A stretch of 64,000 nucleotides of DNA from Volutella citrinella (lineage: Eukaryota; Ascomycota; Sordariomycetes; Hypocreales; Nectriaceae). The notes beneath the pieces were generated by a model. That model did not search any database. It was not told the origin of the DNA and worked only from the letters and a program-made list of their open reading frames with translations. This document shows, in pieces, positions 10,701 to 21,320 of the stretch (the first letter of the stretch is position 1; every line of letters begins with the position of its first letter). The DNA is taken from the NCBI GenBank assembly GCA_034401135.1, contig JAWZSP010000007.1:2418001-2482000 (forward strand). The letters run 5' to 3'. The translations under genes were made by a program, and so were the position numbers.

Positions 10701-11845
10701 AGTCCATGCCCTCGTTGATGCAACAGAATGGTGTGCTTGGCAAGCACTCTCAAGTCTCTCACACACCACCACTCCGGGCCCATCTGGGCGGCGCCATGGT
10801 CTTCAAGGCGGCCTCAGCCTGCTTTCTTTTCTTCTTCGCCCACTCACACCTACAGCCTGCTCACGCACTCCCCCCCTCCTTAGGGCTGCGCTGCGCTGTG
10901 TTGGCCAACTTGGCTTGTTGATGAGTCCTGCCAATGATGCCATCTTACTGGTCCACACGGGTCACCCGGTTGCCTGCTGGCCGGGCCAATGCAAGACATG
11001 CCTCGCGTACAGCCCCAACGGCCCAATTTCCTTCTGGGGCTGTTGACATCTGCCGATTGATCGCCATCAACCATAGCTACAGCACATGTACCGGATGTAG
11101 GTCTACTGCAGTCTCGTCTGCAGTACCCGACTCGACAGCCGTCCCCGCAACCTCGGACTGCCTTACAGGCTTACAATCCCTGTAGGACGTCCCTGTTAGG
11201 GTGACCTCGCTACGATAGTGGCTCCCGCTTCGCCTCTGGGGCGATAACCCGTGGCTCTACACCGAGTCTACTAGGGCCGGGGATGCGGCTGTTGACGCCC
11301 GAAAGTCGCGAATCGCCCCATCATGCGGCAATCTAGAACTGGGCACAGCTTCAATGCTGCAAATAGTACGTCTTGTTGCCGAACATGTCTTCCACGGATG
11401 CCACGCATTGATGTTTCCACCCTCCCCGCCTGTTGACCAGCCATCTATCTGCAGCCACTCGCTGCATCATGGAGCCCTTGCCTTCGGCCATGGTCGTAAG
11501 TTTGACTTGCAGCTGGCTCATCATCAACTGTGATGGGCCTGGCCGCCACAGGATGGATTGTGCGGCTCGGGCACCACCAGCACTCGATACGGGCCGCTGT
11601 ATTCGCCACATGCAACTCTCATCCTAAGCCCCGGTCCCTGACAAGCCGTGATCAGACTGACATTCACTCATAGACGCATTTGTACCCGCTAGGGATGATC
11701 CGTCCACGCACATAACACCCATGAACCTTGAACGTGCTGCTTGATATCATGCCATCCAATTAGACATTGCTAGTTGTCGCATACCCTATGCATTACACGA
11801 TTTCCTTACCGCAAATGCCGCCTCAGTGTGACATATGTCGTTCCT
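7769..11845. other. 4.1-kb gene-free stretch upstream of acuM
   Basis: This is the promoter side of acuM (minus) and the 3' side of hxA (minus). Many ORFs of 60-160 codons occur on both strands, but all overlap one another, are rich in Arg/Pro/Ser/Trp/Cys, and show no family pattern. Simple-sequence items are a C-run at 8880-8888, a CAG run followed by ATT units at 10502-10528, and C/T-rich tracts. Long upstream leader or non-coding transcripts are possible but nothing in the sequence proves them. Confidence 0.5.
10502..10528. repeat. Short CAG and ATT microsatellites
   Basis: Four CAG units are followed directly by four ATT-type units. This is ordinary low-complexity sequence in a gene-free region and a possible polymorphic marker. 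No function is inferred. Confidence 0.7.
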
Positions 11846-14800
11846 TCAGATCGCCACAAAGAAGCTCTTCTCACCTTCCTTTGGCATCACCCGCGCTTGA
11901 CGCATAATTTCATCTTCACAGGACAGCCTGATGCGCTCGGGTGTTGCCGGGCTCTCCAGCCTCAACAACCCGCCGCAATCATTGCCGTCGCCTACCTTTG
12001 CCCTCACACCAGAGCTGCTTCGGGCCGCCCTCAGGGCGTCTCGAATGGCAAAGAAGACGGAACTTCCCATGAACAAAGGTGGTTCTCCAACACCCCGACT
12101 CCTTTGGATAGTCCTCAGTTCCTTCCATTCAACGTCTTTCAGGAGTGAGACATTGAAAACTTGGGGGATGTCCCGGAATCCAGGGATCTTATAGGCCCCC
12201 GGCCCTCTCGTAAAGAGGTTTCCTGCCATCGGGCCGTTCCGTAGCCACAGAGACTCCTCCATGGTGAAGAGCCCCATGCCTTGGACGAAGGCGCCTTGGA
12301 TCTGACCGTAATCAATCGCCGGGTTGATAGACTGCCCGACATCCATCTTTATGTCCGCTCGCACACATGTCCAAGTGCCCGTCAACAGGTCGATTTCGAC
12401 CTCGGCAGCAGCCACCCCTTGTGTGAAATAGAAGAACATCCTGCCCTTGTTCGTATCCCAGTCGTAGCCAATTTCAGGCGTCTTGTAGAAACCCTGTGCT
12501 GATAGATTGACTCGGTCAAAGTATGCTGCGTGAGCAAGGTCTTTCATAGATGCGTCGGCCCCCAGCTTCTTTCGGTATGGCTCCAGCCGCTCATTCAGTT
12601 GCTTACAAGCGTTGAAGATGGCATATCCATTCAGATCCGATGATGCTGACGCTGCTGTTGCTGAGGCATTAGCAACCGTGTTGGTAGCCGTCTCTGATAT
12701 GAAGACATTATCCAGGGGCACTCCGAGTGCTTGGGCTGCTATCTGGGTAAGTTTCGTATGAAGACCTTGGCCCATTTCGGTGCCTCCATGAGCTACCAAG
12801 ACAGAACCATCGTGGTATATGTGAACAAGGGCTCCGGCTTGGTTAAGGAAGAGGGCAGTGAAGGAGATGCCGAATTTTGTCGGAATGAGCGCAAGTCCTC
12901 TCTTCCTCCACCTGTTGGTTTTATTGAACTCTCCGACCGCCCATCTGCGATCTGAGTAGAACGACTCCTCTTGAACTTGCTTGTACATGAGCGGAACATG
13001 CCAGTCGCCAAGTCCTTGATTGAAGTGTGTCTGGTCATCCTTGGCGTACATGTTGATCTCGCGAAGAGTTTCGACAGCCATACCCAACCGATCGGCAGTC
13101 TCTTCCATGTAAGTCTCCGCAATGAATAGGCCCTGAGGGCCGCCGAACCCTCGAAATGCGGTGTTTGACATGGTATTTGTCTTGCACAATCGGCCTCTGA
13201 TGAAGACATTTGGTATGTTGTAACATCCATCAATATGGGTCATGGCCCTTTCGCAAACCGCGGCACTGAGGTCGAACGTCCATCCCGCATTGTTGAAGAC
13301 ATCGCAATCCAATGCCTGGATCTTTCCGTCTTTGTTCACGCCCAGCTTATATTTGCCGAGGAATGGATGCCGCTGGCCACTAGTTACCATGTCTTCCTCT
13401 CTTGTGAGCATGTACCGCACCGGTCTCTTTGTTTTCTTAGCGGCCAAAGCCATAACAGAGCTGAGGGGAATGGAACGTGTTTCCTTGCCACCAAAGCCGC
13501 CACCCAGTCGTTTCACGCGAACAACGACTTTGTGTGCCTTCACATCGCAAACTCGGGCCGCGAAAGCTTGCCTATTCAAGATCAGTTTTCCACTTTGAGC
13601 ATATCATTGCGAAGCATCTTACGTTTCATTGGCATTCTGCGTGCTTGCAAAGATTTCCATCTCACCATCCTCGGCTTTCGGTACTACCACACACGCATTG
13701 GTCTCCAGGTAGAAGTGCTCTTGACCTCCCATTCGAGCGATTCCGGTAAAAACATAGTCGCAGTTCTTGAACGCCTCCTCGGTGTTGCCCTTCTTGAGTT
13801 CCCGATAGTAGTCGTGGAAGCTTTGATGCTCGATAGCGTCCTCGATCGAGAGAATTGCAGGCAGATCCTCATACTCAACCTTGACTGCTCTGGCTGCCTC
13901 CTGGGCTCGGGCCGGTGAGGTTGCAAGAATGAGCGCGATGGGTTGCCCAGCAGTGAGGACCTCTCCTTCAGCAAAGAGTAGCTCATCAAAGCGGGGAGGG
14001 CCGAATCGATTGGCATCAGCAGATGGCATGTCATTCCTATCAACAAAGTCCACGACACCGGGCATATCCAGGGCATCTGAGTAGTCAATGGAGATAATCT
14101 TTGCATGTGCTCTTTTTGAAAGAACATAACAGGCGTGAAGTTCGTTCTTAAGCGGTGGCACATCGTCCGTGTACTGAGCCTCGCCTGCCGTTTGGTTCAA
14201 GGCAGCTAAGTGGTTCTTGGATTGGCCAGTCACTTCTTTCGCATAGGCCACTGCAGAATTTTCGTCTACTTGGCCGCTGGATATTGACCGCTCCAACTCA
14301 TCGAAGGCCTGTGTATCGACGTGCTCACTTTGACCGTCGATGTTGGTGAGGACCTCGTGGTAGAACATGTAGAAGAAGCTCAAGGCCAGAGCCTTTCGAT
14401 ATGATGCCATACCACCTGGGACGCTAAATTGTAGATCAAAGTCTCTTCCCAGGGCACTCATCGTGCCTTCAAGAGTTTGAAGGTCCGCGAAACGTCTACC
14501 GACCAGGAACTCCATGGCGGTTTTGGCGGCGACCGTCATTGCAGCCATTCCACCGTAGACGAGCTGGACTTCTTCGACGATCCCTTGGTCATCCAATCTA
14601 ACCCTCAATGCCGCTGTTACAATTGCGATGTCGTCGTCTTTTCGTTTGGCCTGTTTGTAGGCTCGCACAAACTCGCCAGATTTGGCGGTGATTGGGATTC
14701 GGATCGCTGCAATGATAGCGTCGTGAGGCAGCGCAGTCCTTCGGTACCCGGTAAAAAACTCTGAAACGGGGATCTCGGTTTCTCTGTCTGCGGCTTTAGC

Positions 14801-16062
14801 TACTAGAACCGCATTAGCAGCCCATAGTACAGGGTTCAAATCCGAGATTGGTGATGCTGTGACGAGGTTGCCCGCAGGAGTTCCAACGTTTCTGATTTGC
14901 CTTCCAGCGAAATATTTCAACTGCTTCAATATGGCCTGGAATACCTGGGCCTGTTCCCAGCCGTAGTGAGGTATCGCGTGCTCACAAATCTTCTCCAGGT
15001 CAGTCAGAATGACATTGCCACCAACCTCGAGATGGTCTTCTTTGAAGGAATACTGCCGCAGCTCTGGAATGTCGCCAACATACACAGACACAGGATACTG
15101 CAGATTTTTGAACTTTGTTTCGATCTGCGTTTCGGTGCTGCCACCAATGAGCTTGGCTTGAGGATGAACGCTTTTGATTTGGAGCAGCTGATCCAGAGTC
15201 ACTGGCCGGTACCATCGCTTTCTCTTATTCCCAAAGGCCAGAGGTCGTGGGTTATGTCTTTTCAGGGCGGGCGGGAAGATTAGCTCCGTTTCCGGGTTGT
15301 ACTCGATAAAGCCCGGCGGTGTGAAACGCTTTATTGGCTCCTCGTCAGTCGGCAGCTTTCGCATGCAGCAGACCCCATCTTCAGGGCCATTCCCGTTCTC
15401 CATGCAGCACTTTACTTGGCCTGCCTTTTTGAAGGGGCGTCCAGGCTTCTCCACGCTGAAGGTCTGGGCGGCATCCAATATGGACCGGTAGCCGGTACAA
15501 CGGCACAGGTTTCCGTCAAACGCCTCTTCCACGTCTTCATCTGAGGGCGCACTATTATTCCGCAGCAACGCGTACAGACTCATGACGATCCCAGGAGTGC
15601 AGAACCCACACTGACTGCCGTTCGATTTGGCAATTCGTTCCTGTGTTGGATGAGGACTCTTGGAATTTCCAATGCCTTCAACAGTGATGACATGCTTTCC
15701 ATCGAGGCTAACGAGAGGCGCCAAGCAGGCATTGACACTGGCATGGTAGATCTGCTTTGTCGTTGGGTTGTACTGGCTAACAACAATCGTGCAGGCACCG
15801 CAGCCACCTTCGCCACAGCCACTACAAAAGTTCAGCAAGGGAGCAGAGGTCATGAAGGGGCCAAGCCTGAAACCTACAGCTTCGTACCCGTCAAACCGAT
15901 GCCGCGCAGGTATTCGAGTACGGTGGCTTCCGGGTCAATCTCGTCGAGGACAACTCTAGTGCCATTTAGATAGAAGCGGAGGGTGTCGTCGAACTTGGAC
16001 GTCAAGGTCGCGAGTGGTTCGGGGTTGGTATCCCGAACCGGGGAGACCGCGCTCGGCGCCAT
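11846..16062 (-). CDS. hxA: Xanthine dehydrogenase (purine hydroxylase)
   Basis: This molybdo-flavoenzyme oxidises hypoxanthine to xanthine and xanthine to urate with NAD+, the entry to purine catabolism. My model is complement(join(11846..13571, 13623..15821, 15878..16062)) with introns of 51 and 56 nt, giving 1369 aa, the usual length. Order: an N-terminal 2Fe-2S domain (GCGEGGCGAC at ~63-72), a second 2Fe-2S domain (CGFCTPG and LCRCTGYR), an FAD domain (AKLIGGSTETQ), then the molybdopterin domains. The latter show LGGGFGGKETR, FRGFGGPQG with the substrate-binding Arg, GTEMGQGLHTKL, and GVGEPPLFMG with the catalytic Glu at about residue 1291. All key residues I looked for are present. The C-terminus FFVAI has a family-like look. 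Regulation by a UaY-type activator and AreA is expected from Aspergillus; the 5' flank has HGATAR motifs and one near-UaY site. Confidence 0.95.
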
Positions 16063-17244
16063 GTCAAGCCAGCGACACGTGTGCTCCCTTCAAGTGAATG
16101 AAGCACTTCCGTATGAAGAGGCAAGCGGGGTCGTATCAGTGGGATGCCGCACTTCGAATTAGTTGGAATAAACTGAAGGTAAATATCCTGTCGCCGGGGG
16201 GAGTGGTGGCGCCAATGACAGCTATTCCCCGGGCTAATGTTGGTCAGTACGGGGTCGACAGGTCGTTCTGGCAACAGCGAGTGTTGGACGCAAGAGAGCG
16301 AGACTTGATATGGGCGAAATGAGAGCGAGGAGGTGAATGGGAGGAACGAGGAGGCGAATCGGGTCTAGATAACGTTTCCGCGTTTGCTGCGTCATCTGGA
16401 CCGCCCGCCGCCTCCTGTCCCGCGTTTGTGTCCTTCCTCCAACAGGAAGTCGACGATAGGTCAATGACGAAACAAACAGGAAAGCGGCAGGTGCAAAGGG
16501 CGATGGCCCCCTGTCCCGATGCACCGCGGGGGGTCCGTGGCACTGAACAAGTGCCAGTGCCCAGAACTGCCACCCGCCCTGCAGATAAGCCCCGATTGGC
16601 ACCCCGTGGCACAAGGGCGGCTCAAAGGCGGGGGAGGTCAGCCGCTAGGGCCCGTAACAGGAGCACCAGCCGGTCAGGAGGGTAGCCAACAGTGCTCACA
16701 GCTGCCTCTCACCGAATTGATAGGCGTTACCCCACACGCCAGGCATTCCTTAGTGAGGTGGGCAGAAGGACTCCGCCGGGTTCCTGGTGCGCCTGGGGAC
16801 GCCGAGGGAATCGGCCAGTTCCGTCAAAGATAGCCCGCCCGGCCAGTTCCACTCCCAGAGGCTTACAGCAGCTCGCCGGCTTCCACTGGGACTCCCAGGT
16901 AGGAATCGGGGTTTTGATGGAATCGGAAATGATTACATACGCCAACCCGCTTCTACATAATTAACAGCCAGGCTATCGACGATTTAATTCCCTATCACTT
17001 GCCGGGTCTAAGTTTCGACACAGTGAGGTTGCCAACCCGCCGAAATGTCCGGGGGTCATGGACAATCATTACTCGCTGGGTTGGGATGGACAAGGGCAAG
17101 GACCAGACTCTACCTATACAGCGCGCATAGGCCAAAAGTAACCTGGATCGTTTGTCGTGTTTAAATGCCGATTTGGGTGGCGATTTCTTGAATCTATTCT
17201 ATCACTGTTTCCCCTGGTAACATACCCGGCACACAGACGCATGC
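16063..17244. other. hxA upstream region
   Basis: This separates the hxA start codon from the 3' end of the BNA3-type gene (both minus). It contains AGATAAG at 16583-16589 and other GATA cores (near 16368, 16455, 16718, 16829). A near match to the UaY palindrome TCGG-N6-CCGA also occurs: TCGG at 16811-16814 and CCGT at 16821-16824. No coding sequence is supported. Confidence 0.45.
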
Positions 17245-18913
17245 TTACTCCTGGATAAACTTCTTCAGGCCCCGGAGCCTGGTCTTTGCGTCCTCCAACA
17301 CATCATCCGTCTTGCAGACAGCGAAGCGGATGTAGTCTTCGGCGAGGTGCGCGTTCTCGTCCGTGTAAAACTCGGTGGGCGGGATGGCCGCCACTCCCAG
17401 CTCCTGGATCAGGAACCAAGCCAGCTGGAAATCCCTCGGCCGGCTCGCCACGTGCGGAGGGAAGGGGTAGCCCTCGGGCACCTTGACCTTTGCGCAGTTG
17501 ACGAGGATGAAGTAGCCTCCCTCGGGGTACGTGTAGGGCAGACCAAGCTCCACAAACACCTCGGCGAGGCGGTCTACCTTGCCCTTCATCTCTACAATGG
17601 TTTCGTCCCAGAAGCCCAGAGCCTCAGCCTTCTCGAAGCCCACGGCGGCTGCTTCTTGCAGTGGCGACACACTGGAGAAGCAGATTCGGGTGTGGGCGGC
17701 CGAGACATACTGCAGGAGCTCGGGTCTTCCGATGAGCCATCCTGTCACAACGGTGTCAGTCTGTCGTAGCTCCGAGGATTCTCAACTCGTCAACTTACCA
17801 ACACGCCAGCCGGTGGCGTAAAAGTTCTTTCCGGCAGACCCAACGGTGAGTGTCAATCGGTCAATCTCGGGTGACAGAGTCGAGATGCGCGTGAAAGGGA
17901 CGTAATAGAGGCGATCATAGACCTCATCAGACAAAATGATGATTTCGTTCTTGACACAGAGATCTCCAATCTTCTGCAGCTCATCCTTGGAGAAGACCTT
18001 GCCAATGGGGTTATCTGCGACCTGTCAGAACTAGGACTTGCCTTGAGCTTCTGGCCCCTTGGCAGAAAACTGGGGGTTAATGAGCGAGAGTCAACGTACG
18101 GGGAGTATTCAACACAATCATCTTGGTGCGGGGCGAGATTGCCCTCTCCAACTCGTCAAAGTCAATGGTCCACTCGGCTGCCGACGCCGTCTCGGTTGCA
18201 CCCTTGGGGGGCGGGTGCAGGGGCACGTAGACAATCTTTCCGCCAGGCATCAGGATGTTGCTAATATACCTATCGCCGAGCATGTTAGCTGGCTCGGACT
18301 GGCCATATTTAGGTGGTCGTTTGCCAACTCACTGGTCGAAGAACGGCTCAAAGACAATAACCTCGTCGCCAGGCTCGATGAAGCCCATAAAGGCACTCAG
18401 CAGGCCCTCGTTGGCGCCAGTGGTGATGGTGACCTCGGTCTCGGGGTCCAGCTTCCGGCCAAAGAAGGGCGAGTAGGCATCGGCGAGGGCCTTCCTCAAC
18501 CGCGGCCGGCCCTTGGTGGGCGAGTACTGGTTGCACTCAACGCGGTCCAGGGCATCCTTAGCGGCGTCGATGATGAACTTGGGGGGGTTGTATCCGAAGA
18601 AGCCCTGGCCCAGGTTCACAATGGGCTGGTTAGGAGAGGCCGCTGCAGCCTCGTTAATGATGGACCTGGTAATTCGGATTTTAGCCAAGATTCCAAGATT
18701 GCTTGGAGTGTAGTGCATAGGCGGCAAGGGGGGGTTGGGGGCTGGCTACCACACATCCTGCCGCTGGCCCTTGACACGGGCAGCAGGCTTCAGTTTTTGG
18801 GTCTGGCTCATGGCGCCGGAGGAGGAGAAGGCTCGTGGCGAGGGGCCGGTGACGGTGTGCAAGAGCTGGTGCGGGAGCCGGGACGAGGTTCGCGGGTTGA
18901 CGAGGCGCGACAT
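17245..18913 (-). CDS. BNA3: Kynurenine aminotransferase (BNA3/KAT type), PLP fold-type I
   Basis: This enzyme is expected to transaminate kynurenine with a 2-oxo acid to give kynurenic acid, in tryptophan breakdown; related enzymes also act as glutamine transaminases. My model is complement(join(17245..17741, 17799..18014, 18100..18269, 18333..18665, 18750..18913)), giving 459 aa with introns of 57, 85, 63 and 84 nt, all in phase. Features are LGQGFFGYNPP and VECNQYSPTKGRPRLRKAL near the N-terminus, the cofactor-binding ITTGANEGLLSAF, NTPHNPIGKVF, and SAGKNFYATGWRVGW with the PLP lysine at about K285. The first ~34 residues (MSRLVNPRTSSRLPHQLLH..) are Arg/Ser rich without acidic residues, like a mitochondrial presequence. 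A second in-frame Met (MSQTQKLKP) could give a cytosolic form. Confidence 0.9.
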
Positions 18914-19700
18914 GAACAAAGTGCGCGAGCGCGGGATCGCGATGAATAAATACTAATACCTCAAGAGCTGGACCCCAAACCGGGTCGAAACAGAGCCGCC
19001 GGGGGAATTTATCGGATACCAATGGAACAGCGAGCAATTGCCGTCTCTAGCCTGCACTCGGCGCAGTTCAATTGGATCCCAGCAGTGGATGGCAAGCGAT
19101 AGGGCGCGGCTATTGCAGTGGAGGTCGGTCCTCCCAGCAGCCAGAGCGACATCGCCCCTCCAGTGTCCACTGCCGGGACAATTGGCGAGGGGCATCCAAC
19201 GAGGGGCACCAGAATGACTAATACCACTGGGCTGCTGGGACTCCTGGATGTGGGGGTGCGAATTGCGTCATTCCATGCGACGATGAGATACGCCCATCTT
19301 CGTCAATCTGGATTGGCCTACCATTCCCGCAACGACTTTAGCACGATGTTGTCATCGGCTCGTGAACTGTCTTCTCTGCACCGTGCTGCCGACTCACACG
19401 GGTCCCAGCACCTCACAACACTCCATCGGCTCCATTTCCACTTAACAGCCGACGACCGATCCCGGAGCGACCCTGTCTGGGGCTGATCTCTTTGAGCCCA
19501 GCCGATTCAATGATGCAACTACACATGCCTCACGTCGTAATTATTGCATTGCATTCCAAGTGCTCACTCCTGACAATTTGCAACTTCACAACCTGCTTCT
19601 GATGATGGTCTATTTTAATTGTTGTTACACCTTTGCTGGTCAAAATTGCAATAACACCTAGCACAACCGTCGCAATACACTGACCCCAATCCTGCCTCCT
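18914..19700. other. Intergenic region upstream of the BNA3-type gene
   Basis: This holds the promoter of the aminotransferase gene and the 3' flank of the kinase gene. I see no gene. The plus-strand ORF at 19118-19486 has no recognisable motif. Confidence 0.55.
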
Positions 19701-20761
19701 TCACCAAAAGGACCGTGGCTTAAACCCCTGTGGAACTGTCAGGCCCATTCTGCTCTCGTAAGTCTCAACCCAACGAGATGCCTCATTCGAGGCCAGAAGC
19801 CGGACAGCTTCCCGTGCACACTCTCCCACCAGGGCCCGTTTGCTTCGATCCCACGTCAGCATCATCCCCAGGAGACGTACAATGCCATGCTCAGGGTTTG
19901 CCGCCATCAGCTTCTTTGAGTGCTCATAGCACCGCTTGGGGTACTCCGCGAGGCCTTTCTCTGTGCACTCGAGCGAGGGCCACTGTCCCATCATCCCCAG
20001 CAAGGTGATGCCCAGCGCCCAAACATCGTTGCTTCGGTTATCCTCCCACTTCCCTGCCACCTGCTCCGGCGACCAGAATTTCTTTGTCCCCGCAGGTGCA
20101 CCGCTTGTTGCCTGGTAATTCCGTGCCGAGCCCCAGTCACCCAGCACGACATTGACGGGTTGCCAAGTCCGGATCAATATGTTCGCCGGCTTCACGTCGC
20201 AGTGGGACAGTTCATATTTGTGAATGAACTCGAGCGCCTGAAGCACTTGAGAAACAACTTGAAACGCCGTCCGTCCGTCGAAACCTTCAGTTGCGTTGTT
20301 AATCCGACCTTCTAGGTCGCCTCCGTCGCAGAGCTCCGTCACCAGCAGCGTCTGCTCCGGGGCACTTCTGTTGAAGTGGAAACTAGCAAGGGCAGTGATG
20401 TGTTCCTGGTAGCATTAACGTTAGTGGCATGCTCTTGTGTGCGTCAAGTTTCTCATTAGATCCAACGTACATGTTTATATGTTGATAGTATGCTTGCTTC
20501 TCGCAGCAACTCTGCGATTCCCTCATCAGAGTCGGATTTTCTAGCCGACTTTGCAGCAAGCACTTCCATGTCGCTCCACCTCCGTACCTTGTGCACATTG
20601 CTGTAGCCTCCGCGGCCTAGTAGGACTCCCTTGTCGTAGGTGTCGTGCATATTCAGTCTCAGGGGGTGAGGTGTCGCATCGCTGTCTTCCACCGTCCATT
20701 GTCCGGGGCGACGAAGTGGGCGTGAGAGAGCGTCGCCGCGCGTCCTATCGTTGTCTCCCAT
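19701..20761 (-). CDS. Small serine/threonine protein kinase
   Basis: This is a stand-alone protein kinase domain. My model is complement(join(19701..20405, 20471..20761)) with one 65-nt phase-0 intron, giving 331 aa. The Gly-rich loop is GRGGYSNV (~49-56), the ATP-anchoring lysine K71 in VLAAKS, and ELLREASIL supplies the likely C-helix Glu. The catalytic loop is HCDVKPANIL with D167, the metal-binding D187 sits in DWG rather than DFG, the P+1 segment is KKFWSPEQVAG (SPE instead of APE), and NDVWALGITLLGMMG marks subdomain IX. All catalytic residues are kept, so activity is likely. The N-terminal ~40 residues are a short polar tail and there is no extra domain. HCD and DWG variants and the gene's small size suggest a lineage-restricted kinase; substrate and pathway are unknown. 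Confidence 0.85.
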
Positions 20762-21320
20762 GTTTGTTGCCTATGCTGTGATGTAGGGCACACCAAGAAT
20801 TCTCGTGCGAAGGTAGAGTTGGAGGGAGACTGCTGGACCGGGGAAGGAGTGGTTAAGTAGCAGCCCAGTCGTCTTGAACACTCTGATTTGGCGCGTCAGT
20901 TCAAGCTCACACTTGGCACATCGCTGAACATATCTATGAACATCTCACTAACCATCACATTCAACGTTACGAATGCGGGTCCATGCGGTAGCTTTACTTC
21001 AATTCAAATCCCAAACGAGTTCTAAATCTACTGAGCAATACCGCGGAAACCTGAGTCCCCAGTGATCCCTATCTCGTCTCGTCATGTGCCGTGTTCTGCC
21101 ATCGCTCCGCAGTTCACCACACTGATGTCGCATGGCCTTGTCCCTTCCCACATGCCCCTCAACGCCATTCCAAATAGGATAGCAGCAACAAAGAAAGGTA
21201 TCACGTACGCCCCACCCGACGAACCTCGATGCTAAATCAAGCATGCAGCTGATTCACCGTAAACCTGGCTCACGCAGCCTGAACCAATGCAAAAACGCCA
21301 TTAATATGTTCAATCCATGT
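20762..21320. other. Kinase promoter / kdmA 3' flank
   Basis: No gene is visible. It separates the kinase start codon from the stop codon of the histone demethylase gene; both are on the minus strand. Confidence 0.55.

Noticed and set aside
11150..11300. Possible structured RNA or tRNA-like segment
   Set aside because: Looked for cloverleaf arms and found none that pair consistently.
11846..18913. Metabolic gene cluster of hxA with the BNA3-type gene
   Set aside because: The two enzymes belong to different pathways (purine versus tryptophan breakdown) and no transporter, regulator or tailoring enzyme is adjacent; chance neighbours are the simpler reading.
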